Shown here piece after piece: positions 6,413-12,364 of a stretch of DNA of 12,364 nt (position 1 is its first letter; each line of letters begins with the position of its first letter). The notes beneath the pieces are model-generated. The model was not told where the DNA came from, did no database searches, and worked only from the letters and a program-made list of their open reading frames with translations. Origin of the DNA: Candidatus Yanofskybacteria bacterium RIFCSPHIGHO2_01_FULL_44_22 (GTDB lineage Bacteria > Patescibacteriota > Minisyncoccia > 2-02-FULL-40-12 > GWA2-44-9); contig MGJJ01000005.1 in assembly GCA_001794205.1 (NCBI GenBank), forward strand, positions 1 through 12,364, in the 5' to 3' direction. The position numbers and the translations under genes are program-made.

Positions 6413-6973
6413 ATGTACGATAATAAACCGGAAAACGACCTAAAACAACTTATGCAACTCGCCAAAAACGGCGACACTGAAGCGTTCGGCCGGCTTTATG
6501 AATTATATTTTACGCCGGTTTACCGCTATATTTACCTAAGAACCAAAAACAAAGAAGAAGCGGAAGATTTGAGCCAAGCAGTTTTTGTAAAAGTTTTTAA
6601 ATCAATAGGCGCGTTTCGGGAACAAAATAAACAACCCCTCGCCTTTTTTTTTACGGTCGCCCGAAATACGGTTATAGACCACTGGCGAAAGAGAAAAGAG
6701 ATTTTGACCGATAAACCGCCGGAAACGCTGTCCGCCGAGTCATTCGAAAATCCCCAGCGCCTGATTGACCAAAAATCAACGGCTCAAGCGGTTTATCAAG
6801 CCATTGAAAATCTTACCGAAGAACAGCAAGAAGTAGTCATCTTAAAATTTATAAACGACCTGACCACGGCCGAAATAGCAAAAATTTTAGGCAAAAAGGA
6901 AGACGCGATAAGACAAACGCAATGCCGGGCCTTAAAAATTCTTAAGCGGTATTTTAACGAACATGAAATATAA
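6413..6973 (+). CDS. RNA polymerase sigma factor, ECF type (sigma70 family)
   Basis: A 186-residue alternative sigma factor with only regions 2 and 4. Region 2 covers DTEAFGRLYELYFTPVYRYI, then EEAEDLSQAVFVKVFKSI and ARNTVIDHWRKRK (core binding and -10 recognition). Region 4 contains LTEEQQEVVILKF, then LTTAEIAKILGKKEDAIRQ, a helix-turn-helix for the -35 element. The start at ATG 6413 is chosen because the promoter at 6334-6361 excludes the upstream GTG at 6344; no Shine-Dalgarno site is visible. Its last 11 bases overlap the next gene, so translation is probably coupled. The next gene encodes a single-pass membrane protein, the usual arrangement for a sigma factor held at the membrane. The regulon and signal cannot be deduced. 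Confidence 0.9.
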   Translation: MYDNKPENDLKQLMQLAKNGDTEAFGRLYELYFTPVYRYIYLRTKNKEEAEDLSQAVFVKVFKSIGAFREQNKQPLAFFFTVARNTVIDHWRKRKEILTDKPPETLSAESFENPQRLIDQKSTAQAVYQAIENLTEEQQEVVILKFINDLTTAEIAKILGKKEDAIRQTQCRALKILKRYFNEHEI

Positions 6974-7592
6974 CGAACAAACGGAAAAAATAATAACCAA
7001 AGCGCTGGAACTTTTGGAAAAGGGCGAATCAGAACCTGAAATTTTAAATTTACTTGCCCCGAGCGGAGTCGAGGGGTTTCCCGAACATAAAAACGAGCTT
7101 GAGGAATTATTCCAAACTCTGAAAACCGTTCAAACTGTCAAAAACGCGATTCATCCGTCCAAAGAATTGCTGTATAAAATAATCTCCCAAATTCCCGATG
7201 AACGAACTGAACATCAAGAAAATCACTCGCCTTCTTTCGGATTTGCGGCTTGGTTTAAATTTGCCGTTCCCGCCGCCGCCATCGCCATATTGGTGGCCGT
7301 ATTTTACTCCAAATTATTGCCCGAAGAATCCCAAAAAATAGCCGAGCAAGGCGCAACCCCGGCCGTTAGCGCGCCGGCAATTACCGACAAAGAAAAAATC
7401 AAAACAACCGCCCCTTCGCCTAAATCGACAAGTTTGGCCGCCGATAACCTTGACGCTTTAATTGATGAGGCAATCGCCTTGGCCGACAATCAGCAATTTG
7501 CCCAAAATGAAGATGCCGATGTTTCGTTTATAAATTCAGATGACCAGGCGCTGGATAACCTTGGCCAATTTTACAATGAAGAAGAATTATAA
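6963..7592 (+). CDS. Single-pass membrane protein, probable anti-sigma factor
   Basis: 209 residues, no family recognised with certainty. The N-terminal ~90 residues are helical and charged. One membrane helix lies at about 99-115 (FAVPAAAIAILVAVFY). The rest is low-complexity, Ala/Thr/Pro-rich then acidic, and would lie outside the membrane. This layout and the 11-base overlap with the sigma-factor gene suggest an anti-sigma factor; there is no zinc-binding HxxxCxxC motif. Residues 31-38 (LAPSGVEG) come from a repeat at 7055-7076. They seem to split a motif that would otherwise read LNL-FPEHKNELEELF, which resembles the YPEH/EL segment of small proteins paired with sigma factors in Chloroflexi and CPR (from memory). 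The 3' end overlaps the next gene by 17 bases. Confidence 0.7.
   Translation: MKYNEQTEKIITKALELLEKGESEPEILNLLAPSGVEGFPEHKNELEELFQTLKTVQTVKNAIHPSKELLYKIISQIPDERTEHQENHSPSFGFAAWFKFAVPAAAIAILVAVFYSKLLPEESQKIAEQGATPAVSAPAITDKEKIKTTAPSPKSTSLAADNLDALIDEAIALADNQQFAQNEDADVSFINSDDQALDNLGQFYNEEEL
7055..7076. repeat. Short GAGCGGAGTCGA repeat inserted in frame
   Basis: GCCCCGAGCGGAGTCGAGGGG is flanked by TT and T. It forms a small hairpin (CGA/TCG plus CCC/GGG with a bulged A). The wording closely resembles the dispersed CCCTGAGCGGAGTCGAAGGG repeat that I recall from many environmental bacterial genomes, including Chloroflexi and CPR. Here it adds about 8 codons (LAPSGVEG) to the anti-sigma candidate without breaking the frame. 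Recognition as a repeat family is from memory. Confidence 0.65.
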
Positions 7593-8307
7593 AACAACAA
7601 TCGTCCTCGGAACCGCATTTGCCGTTATTGCGGCCGGTATCTTTTCCGACAGCGCTTTTGCCGTTGTCCGGACTAATTTTTGCGCCAACCTGAATCAGGC
7701 CGTTTCCGTATTGGACCAAGGAATAATTACCCGCGAAGGAGTTCTTAAAACCCGCCAAAATGAAAGATTGCAAAATTTAAAAAACAACCGTGACTTGCGG
7801 GATGCCAAATTAGCAGAATTAAAACAAGGCGTGATGAACAGCATGTCTCCCGTTTACGCCAAAATAGAAGCCCTGGCCAAAACCGACGGACAAAAAACCG
7901 CCGTTAACAATTTTAAAACAGCGATGGAAAACGCCGTCAGCGCCCGCAAAAATGCCGTCAAGACCGCCGCCTTGGAATATCGGCAAGAAATAGACCGCAT
8001 TATTGCCTTAAGAAATTCGGCGATTGATAACGCCGTGCGGAATTTTAAAAATTCCAATCAGGCGGCAGTTAAAAAAGCCAAAACGGATTGCGCGACCGGA
8101 GTAAGACCCCCAATCGCCAGGACAACTTTTGTCTCGAGCATTAGGACGGCAAAATCAAACTTAATATCCGACAAGCAAAAAAACGGAATTCCGTCTTCGC
8201 TTGTTAAATCAGCTTCGACTGAATATAAAAATACCGTCGCCAAAGCCAATCAAGACTTTAAAGCCGCCTCGGAAAAAGCCCGCTTGGAATTAAGAGTGGC
8301 GTTTTAA
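7576..8307 (+). CDS. Secreted helical protein of unknown function
   Basis: 243 residues, family not recognised. It begins with a clear signal peptide: a KKNYK basic start, a hydrophobic core VLGTAFAVIAAGIF, and a cleavage site after SAFA (about residue 29). The mature part is almost entirely Ala/Lys/Asn/Arg-rich and predicted helical or coiled coil, with repeated A-x-x-x-A-K patterns and a central Pro-containing break (TGVRPPI, about 174-180). Two cysteines, at residues 36 and 172, could form a disulfide outside the membrane. I choose ATG 7576 because the signal peptide starts there; an in-frame ATG at 7540 would add 12 unlikely residues inside the upstream gene. The start overlaps the anti-sigma candidate by 17 bases, so it is the third gene of that operon and may be its target or sensor. 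It overlaps the convergent PAP2 gene by 18 bases. Confidence 0.85.
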   Translation: MKKNYKTTIVLGTAFAVIAAGIFSDSAFAVVRTNFCANLNQAVSVLDQGIITREGVLKTRQNERLQNLKNNRDLRDAKLAELKQGVMNSMSPVYAKIEALAKTDGQKTAVNNFKTAMENAVSARKNAVKTAALEYRQEIDRIIALRNSAIDNAVRNFKNSNQAAVKKAKTDCATGVRPPIARTTFVSSIRTAKSNLISDKQKNGIPSSLVKSASTEYKNTVAKANQDFKAASEKARLELRVAF

Positions 8308-8808
8308 TGATTTAATTAAAACAGCCGTCGCAAAGCCAAGCGCCGCTCCGCTTAAAATATCATACGGCCAGTGAACGCCGGCGACAATGCGAGCAAAACC
8401 GATAAGCCCCGCTAAGGCCAAATACACGGCGCCGAGTTTTTTATTATACAAATAAACCCCCGCCGCCAAAGCAAAATAAAATGAAGCGTGACCGGAAGGA
8501 AAAGAAGAAATTATATCGTGGTTAATCAGCTGTTTTATATTTTCAAAAACCATAAACGGCCGGGGGTGAGCATAAAAAAATCTGATGACGGGAACGAAAA
8601 TAAGCCGCGCCGCAAGAGCCGAACTTACGGCAACCAAGACCATATTGCGATACTTATTTCTATTCCGCAGATAAACGATTATAATTCCCGCCACCAGCAA
8701 ATAACCGAGCCATTCCGCCGAAAAAACCCAAAATCTGTCCAGCCAGATATTTTGTCCGGATAAAGAATAGACTCTCCAAAATAACGAAGTGTTTAAACCA
8801 TTAAACAT
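8290..8808 (-). CDS. PAP2-family membrane phosphatase (possible undecaprenyl-diphosphatase)
   Basis: 172 residues with about five hydrophobic helices and the three-part phosphatase signature of the type 2 phosphatidic acid phosphatase superfamily. Motif 1 is RFFYAHPRP (76-84), where Arg replaces the usual first Lys. Motif 2 is PSGHAS (105-110) with catalytic His108. Motif 3 is ARIVAGVHWPYDIL, with Arg141, His147 and Asp151. In bacteria such proteins often dephosphorylate undecaprenyl diphosphate for cell-wall synthesis, but phosphatidylglycerophosphate and lipid A substrates also occur; the substrate is not determined here. It starts 3 bases after the folD stop, so it is the last gene of the minus-strand run. 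Its 3' end overlaps the opposing secreted-protein gene. Confidence 0.9.
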   Translation of the reverse strand: MFNGLNTSLFWRVYSLSGQNIWLDRFWVFSAEWLGYLLVAGIIIVYLRNRNKYRNMVLVAVSSALAARLIFVPVIRFFYAHPRPFMVFENIKQLINHDIISSFPSGHASFYFALAAGVYLYNKKLGAVYLALAGLIGFARIVAGVHWPYDILSGAALGFATAVLIKSLKRHS

Positions 8809-8811
8809 GGG

Positions 8812-9648
8812 TTAGTTTTTGCTTACCGTTAATTTTACCAAATTTTGGAATACCGCGGCTATAACAATCGGTCCGACCCCGCCCGGAACAGGCGTAATCA
8901 GTCCGGCCTTTTTCGATACTGCCGCAAAATCAACATCGCCGCATAATTTTCCGTTTACGGTATTATACCCGAAATCAACGACAACGGCTCCCCGTTTAAC
9001 CATTTCCCGTTTTATTAAATCGTGTTTGCCCACACCGGAAACTATAATATCGGCATTTTTAGAAAGTCCGCCCGGATTTTTTGTAAATTCATTTATCGTT
9101 GTTACCGCCGCACCGGATGCGGCCAGCCAGTGAACCGCCGGCCGGCCAGTCAAAAGACCATAGCCGAATACGGCGGCTCGCTTGCCTTTGAGACTGATGC
9201 CGTATTTTTCAAAAATAATTTTTACCGCCTCGACGGCCGGCGGCAGAATCGATGATTCCCCGGCAAAGAATTTTCCCTGCGCGGCCGCCGATAAAACATC
9301 AACGTCTTTTTCCGGCGGAATTGCGTTTAAAATCTTACCGGTATTGAATTTTTTCGGAATGGGCAGTTCCACAAAAATTCCCGAAACCGATTTGGTGCAA
9401 GCGAGACGTTTAATTTCTGATATTATATTCGACTGGCTGCTGTTGGTTTTAAAATTCCGACAATTAAACTCAATGCCGATATTTTCAGCGGCTCTTTTCT
9501 TCAATTCAATAAATTTCCTTAATTTACCGTCCGCTCCGACAGAAACGGCGGTTAACCGCAATTTTAATTTTCCGGCGACATTTTTTGTCTTCAATTGTCC
9601 GAGAATTTCAGCGGCTATTTTTCTGCCGTCAATAATTTTGTCGGCCAT
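8812..9648 (-). CDS. folD: Methylenetetrahydrofolate dehydrogenase/cyclohydrolase FolD, divergent
   Basis: Interconverts methylene-, methenyl- and formyl-tetrahydrofolate with NADP; 278 residues, normal length. Seen: the IIDGRKIA start, the conserved lysine Lys50 in RKFIELKKRA, FVELPIPKKF, PPEKDVDVL with Asp117, KGKRAAVFGYGLLTGRPAVHWL (nucleotide-binding loop), GAVVVDFGYN and the PVPGGVGP ending. Differences from textbook FolD are Phe46 for the active-site Tyr, Glu94 for the usual Gln, GYG for GRS in the nucleotide loop, and KDVDVL for KDVDGF. My recollection is that several of these are common in CPR bacteria, so it is probably active but of a separate subfamily. It starts 18 bases after tsaC and 3 bases before the phosphatase gene. 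No Shine-Dalgarno site is seen. Confidence 0.93.
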   Translation of the reverse strand: MADKIIDGRKIAAEILGQLKTKNVAGKLKLRLTAVSVGADGKLRKFIELKKRAAENIGIEFNCRNFKTNSSQSNIISEIKRLACTKSVSGIFVELPIPKKFNTGKILNAIPPEKDVDVLSAAAQGKFFAGESSILPPAVEAVKIIFEKYGISLKGKRAAVFGYGLLTGRPAVHWLAASGAAVTTINEFTKNPGGLSKNADIIVSGVGKHDLIKREMVKRGAVVVDFGYNTVNGKLCGDVDFAAVSKKAGLITPVPGGVGPIVIAAVFQNLVKLTVSKN

Positions 9649-9666
9649 ATGATAAAATTAAACCCG

Positions 9667-10347
9667 CTAAATCTGCAATAAGCGCAACAACTGGTCCGGT
9701 TTTGAAGGACCGACGCGAAGGATTTTCGGTTGCCGCGGATGGGTCAAATCCAGGATGGTTGACGGTTCGGATTTAGGCAGAACTCCGGCGTCAATTATCA
9801 AATCCGGCTTCTCGTCCCGCTCTTCAAAGAGGGTGATTATTTTATTTATGTCGTTACTCGGTTCCTCGCCGGAAATATTGACCGAAGTTGATGTCAAAGG
9901 ATAGCCGAATCGGCCCAAAAGTTTGTTTAAAAAAATAAAATCGGGAATGCGGATGCCGATTGTTCTCTGGCCGGAGGTCAGAATCGAAGGAACAATTTCT
10001 TTTTTGGGAAGAACGACTGTCACTTTGCCTACGGTAAAAGCGCCGTCGTTATTGCCGCTTCCAACCATTGGCCAAATTTTTTCCAAAATATTTTCGGCGC
10101 TGGCGCCGATATAAGCAAGCTCTTTGGCCCAGAGCATATTTTTTACAATGACAGGAAGAGGTTTTGAAAAACTCCTGTTTTTGATGCGGTAAATTTTCTT
10201 CACCGCTTCTTCATCAAGGGCGTTGGCGCCCAATCCGTAAAGAGTGTCGGTGGGATAAACAATCGTTCCGCCGGAACTCAAAACCGCAACCGCCTCGGCG
10301 ATTGCGGTTGAATAATCTTTATTCAAATCAATCCTGATTATTTGCAT
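9667..10347 (-). CDS. tsaC: Threonylcarbamoyl-AMP synthase (TsaC/Sua5/YrdC)
   Basis: Makes threonylcarbamoyl-AMP from threonine, bicarbonate and ATP, the first step of the t6A37 modification of ANN-decoding tRNAs. 226 residues, a single YrdC-like domain without the extra Sua5 C-terminal domain. Motifs: YPTDTLYGLGANA (31-43), KNRSFSKPLPV (KxR then SKxxP, 56-66), TVVLPKKEIVP, TIGIRIPDF, PLTSTSVNISGE and the ILRVG ending. I place the start at ATG 10347; a TTG at 10365 is in frame but adds residues not typical of the family. The start lies inside the last codons of rpsP (20-base overlap, different frame), suggesting coupled translation. Naming it tsaC versus sua5 depends only on domain length. 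Confidence 0.94.
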   Translation of the reverse strand: MQIIRIDLNKDYSTAIAEAVAVLSSGGTIVYPTDTLYGLGANALDEEAVKKIYRIKNRSFSKPLPVIVKNMLWAKELAYIGASAENILEKIWPMVGSGNNDGAFTVGKVTVVLPKKEIVPSILTSGQRTIGIRIPDFIFLNKLLGRFGYPLTSTSVNISGEEPSNDINKIITLFEERDEKPDLIIDAGVLPKSEPSTILDLTHPRQPKILRVGPSKPDQLLRLLQI

Positions 10348-10795
10348 TTTGGGGAACCGGAGCAATTTCTTCTTTGGCCTCGACCGTCTCGGCTGTTTCT
10401 GTTTTTACTTCCGCTTCTTCCGTCTTAATTTCAGCCGCTTCTTCTTTGGGGGCTTCTTCCGGCTTTGAGTTTTGCGCTTTGAGTTCTGTTTCTTCTGGCT
10501 TGTCGCTTGCCTCTTGTTTCTTGTTACTTCTCTTCGGTTTCCAACTTTGCATCTTTGGCCTATCCCAAATTTTATAATTTACAAGTAAATTATTGGCTGT
10601 CGGTGAAATTTGAGCCCCACAGCTAATCCAGTATTCGATTCTTTCTTTATTGGCCTTAAATTCTTTTTGATGTGGATTGTAGGAACCCAAAAGTTCCAAA
10701 ATTTTTCCTTTCGGTTTTTTGGTATGCTCGACAACCACGACCCTGAAATAAGCCTGGCCTCGTTTCCCTACTCGTTGTAGTCGTACTTTCAGCAT
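10328..10795 (-). CDS. rpsP: 30S ribosomal protein S16 with long acidic tail
   Basis: Small-subunit protein needed for 30S assembly. The first ~80 residues are a normal S16: MLKVRLQRVGKRGQAYFRVVVVE, then GKILELLGSYNP, and RIEYWISCGAQISPTANNLL. A tail of about 65 residues follows, rich in Glu, Lys, Ala and Thr (for example EEAEVKTETAETVEAKEE), of a kind that is usually disordered. Total length is 155 versus about 80-90 in most bacteria. The gene starts at ATG 10795, 44 bases after rnc, and its end overlaps tsaC. A 7-bp hairpin (TAATCAA/TTGATTA) spans the rnc stop just upstream but has no T-tail, so read-through is expected. Confidence 0.95.
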   Translation of the reverse strand: MLKVRLQRVGKRGQAYFRVVVVEHTKKPKGKILELLGSYNPHQKEFKANKERIEYWISCGAQISPTANNLLVNYKIWDRPKMQSWKPKRSNKKQEASDKPEETELKAQNSKPEEAPKEEAAEIKTEEAEVKTETAETVEAKEEIAPVPQNANNQD

Positions 10796-10839
10796 CGGCT
10801 TATGTTAACAAATTTCACAAATATAATCAACCGTCTTGA

Positions 10840-11532
10840 TTACCACCCCTTCTTCTTGAGCGCATCCTCCGCCGCCGCTTGCTGGGCTTCTTGTTTGGAA
10901 GGCCCTTGGCCGACGCCGGCCATTTCTTTTTCCAGAAAAACTCCGATTTTAAAATTGCGGGCGTGGTCCGGCCCCCACTCTTCCAAAACCTCGTACGAGG
11001 GCGTTATGCCGACTTTATCCTGGGCTTGTTCCTGAAACAAACTCTTGGCGTCGCGGTACAAACGGTCTTCAATAATCCTCGGCAGTTCTTTCAAAACAAA
11101 TTTTTCAATAAACTCGCTGGCAGGCTCGTATCCCCCGTCAAGATAAATCGCGCCAATTAACGCTTCTATGGCATTGGCTAAAATATATTGTCTCGCCCGG
11201 CCGGTATCTTTAGCCTCCCCGCGCGACAACAGCATAAAATCGTTTAAATCAAATTCTTTGGTAATTTGCGACAGCATAACGGCGTTCACCAAAGCCGCCC
11301 GCCAATTGGTCATTTCACCTTCGGGATTGGGAAAATTTTTGTAGAGATACTCCGTAACCACCAACTCCAAAACGGCATCTCCCAAAAATTCCAACCGCTC
11401 ATTTTGGTCAAGACGCCACTTGGGATTTTCGTTTAAATAAGACCGATGAGTAAGGGCCTGGAGAAGAAGGTCTTTGTTTTTAAATTCGTAACCGATGTTT
11501 CCCTCCAGTAAAGAAAGATTTTCATTTGTCAT
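10840..11532 (-). CDS. rnc: Ribonuclease III
   Basis: Double-strand-specific endonuclease that processes rRNA precursors and other structured RNAs; 230 residues, normal length. The signature NERLEFLGDAVLE lies at 44-56, with metal-binding Glu48 and Asp52. The second metal-site motif reads ANAIEALIGAIYLDGG, keeping Glu123 but with Asn120 where Asp is usual (Asp114 in E. coli). The C-terminal double-stranded-RNA-binding domain runs from about 157 to the end: TPSYEVLEEWGPDHARNF, then GVGQGPSKQEAQQAAAEDAL. It starts at ATG 11532 after a 108-base spacer containing a tandem repeat downstream of nusB. It could itself process structured transcripts, including the hairpins seen in this region. Confidence 0.95.
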   Translation of the reverse strand: MTNENLSLLEGNIGYEFKNKDLLLQALTHRSYLNENPKWRLDQNERLEFLGDAVLELVVTEYLYKNFPNPEGEMTNWRAALVNAVMLSQITKEFDLNDFMLLSRGEAKDTGRARQYILANAIEALIGAIYLDGGYEPASEFIEKFVLKELPRIIEDRLYRDAKSLFQEQAQDKVGITPSYEVLEEWGPDHARNFKIGVFLEKEMAGVGQGPSKQEAQQAAAEDALKKKGW

Positions 11533-11572
11533 AAAAATCTTGGTATTTTGTTAGCTTGCTACCTTGTTCAAC

Positions 11573-11604
11573 CAAGATAACAATTTAACAAGATAACAAT
11601 TTAA
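11573..11604. repeat. Tandem 16-bp repeat in the nusB-rnc spacer
   Basis: Two adjacent exact copies of CAAGATAACAATTTAA (minus strand TTAAATTGTTATCTTG). A nearby CTTGTT at 11563-11568 can pair with AACAAG in the junction of the copies. It lies 41 bases upstream of the rnc start on the minus strand. No convincing promoter was found within it. The rest of 11533-11640 shows nothing I can name. Confidence 0.75.
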
Positions 11605-11640
11605 CTATTTTTAATTTTCAGACGCTTCAGGTCCGGCTTC

Positions 11641-12192
11641 TTAGTCTGTTTCTTCTTTCTTTTCCGCCTCGGCTCCACCCGCTTCGTTGATAGGCGAGTC
11701 TTGGCGAGACTGGTTCGGCGCATCGTCGGACACGTGTTCGTCTTCAGACGATTTTACGTGGTCTTTCCCCGGCTCGCCTATTTCGCGATAAACCGTCCCC
11801 AATACGCCGTTGACGAATTTACCCGATGATTCCCCTCCGAACGATTTGGCAAGTTCAATTGATTCATTAATGGCGACTTTCGGCGGTACTTCCTCCCGAC
11901 TGCCAAAAAGCAGTTCGTACAGGCCGACCCTCAAAACATTCCTGTCAACGATGGCAATCTGCTCCAGCGGCCATTGCGGCGCCGCTTTTTCTATTATTTT
12001 GTCTATTTCCGGCAAATGAGCCATTACTCCTTCGGACAGCTGGAAAATAAAAGACGGGTCATCGACACCGGAGGCAAATTCCTTAATGTTACGCTCAAGA
12101 ATTTCCTTGAACGCGCCTTCCTTCCTGCCCCTAAAATCCCACTCATAAAGAGCTTGCATCACCACTGAACGAGATAAATGACGTGAGGCCAT
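11641..12192 (-). CDS. nusB: Transcription antitermination factor NusB
   Basis: All-helical RNA-binding protein that acts with NusE (S10) at boxA sites in rRNA leaders to prevent premature termination; 183 residues. The NusB fold is seen in SRHLSRSVVMQALYEWDF at the start, the IAIVDRNVLRVGLYELLF helix, and VAINESIELAKSFGGESSGKFVNGVLG near 109-135. After that, about 45 residues (from IGEPGKDH to the end) form an acidic, Ser/Asp/Glu-rich tail that ordinary NusB proteins lack; inside it the DNA has a 9-bp inverted repeat ATAGGCGAG/CTCGCCTAT (11690-11698, 11773-11781). The gene starts at ATG 12192, 12 bases after rpmF, in the rpmF-nusB-rnc-rpsP series. Confidence 0.94.
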   Translation of the reverse strand: MASRHLSRSVVMQALYEWDFRGRKEGAFKEILERNIKEFASGVDDPSFIFQLSEGVMAHLPEIDKIIEKAAPQWPLEQIAIVDRNVLRVGLYELLFGSREEVPPKVAINESIELAKSFGGESSGKFVNGVLGTVYREIGEPGKDHVKSSEDEHVSDDAPNQSRQDSPINEAGGAEAEKKEETD

Positions 12193-12204
12193 AAAATTTA
12201 AGTT

Positions 12205-12364
12205 TTAGGCTTTGTGGGTGTGTTTTTCCTTCTTTTTGAGCACCTTTGCCAGCACATTGACGACTTCCCTATTCTTATAAAAGCCGCAAAACTTGCAAAC
12301 GATATGCGGCATTATCATTTTGTGGCAATGCGGGCAGGCAATTAAATTTTTCGGCTTTAGGGCA
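12205..12364 (-). CDS. rpmF: 50S ribosomal protein L32, 3' part (5' end outside window)
   Basis: The frame is open to the right window edge and reads ALKPKNLIACPHCHKMIMPH, then IVCKFCGFYKNREVV and a Lys-rich end to TAA. The CPHC and CKFC pairs nine residues apart form the zinc ribbon of the zinc-binding (C+) form of L32, and PHxVCxxCG(F/Y)Y is the family signature. 52 residues are visible, about 25-30 are missing. It is the most upstream gene visible of the minus-strand run and would share a promoter outside the window with nusB and the genes beyond. Confidence 0.93.
   Translation of the reverse strand, partial: ALKPKNLIACPHCHKMIMPHIVCKFCGFYKNREVVNVLAKVLKKKEKHTHKA

Noticed and set aside
6163..6443. 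Open frames crossing the tRNA-Leu region
   Set aside because: They run through an intact tRNA, a hairpin and a promoter; no protein family is recognisable.
8488..9652. Plus-strand open frames opposite folD and the PAP2 gene
   Set aside because: They are complements of well-supported genes with complete motif sets and show no motif of their own.
11731..11742. ACACGTGT palindrome in nusB as a parS-like site
   Set aside because: It matches only the CACGTG core of the parS consensus, lacks the GTTT/AAAC flanks and lies in the nusB tail coding region.
11690..11781. ATAGGCGAG/CTCGCCTAT inverted repeat in nusB as a hairpin element
   Set aside because: Nine bases separated by 74 bases in a codon-biased tail can occur by chance and have no nearby signal.

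Overview
The window looks like a chromosomal segment of a Candidate Phyla Radiation (Patescibacteria, probably Parcubacteria-like) bacterium. This is inferred from sequence style and was not tested by a search. The clues are compact housekeeping genes with short or overlapping junctions, few Shine-Dalgarno sites, a reduced RelA/SpoT protein without an ACT domain, a divergent FolD, a tRNA without an encoded CCA, acidic tails on NusB and S16, and several short palindromic repeats in and between genes. TGA is used as a stop (topA, lepB, rpsP), so the recoded-TGA code of Gracilibacteria and SR1 does not apply.

Layout from left to right: the 3' part of topA and a complete RelA/SpoT homologue (+). 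A convergent spacer with a nested palindrome structure follows, then parB and parA (-, transcribed parA to parB). A divergent spacer carries a good lepB promoter, followed by lepB (+) with a terminator, tRNA-Leu(CAA), a perfect 11-bp hairpin and a strong extended -10 promoter. That promoter should drive an ECF-type sigma factor, a single-pass membrane protein (probable anti-sigma) and a secreted helical protein, whose reading frames overlap. From 8290 to the end everything is on the minus strand and reads as one long transcription unit: rpmF (cut by the window edge), nusB, rnc, rpsP, tsaC, folD and a PAP2-family phosphatase.

The genes cover DNA topology and chromosome partition (topA, parA, parB), (p)ppGpp signalling, protein export (lepB), translation and RNA processing (rpmF, nusB, rnc, rpsP, tsaC, tRNA-Leu), folate C1 metabolism (folD) and probably undecaprenyl-phosphate recycling (PAP2). 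No non-genic stretch exceeds 300 bases. The longest are 3551-3712, 5421-5572 and 6262-6412, and each is described below.

The most unusual content is a set of short palindromic elements between 3249 and 7080. One is a perfect 44-bp palindrome in frame inside the RelA/SpoT gene. A second, 320 bp away, has the same architecture but different bases that keep pairing. A third is a hairpin in front of the sigma promoter. The fourth is a GAGCGGAGTCGA-type repeat inserted in frame in a conserved-looking motif of the anti-sigma candidate. Together they suggest mobile or spreading palindromic repeats that tolerate, or prefer, in-frame insertion into proteins.
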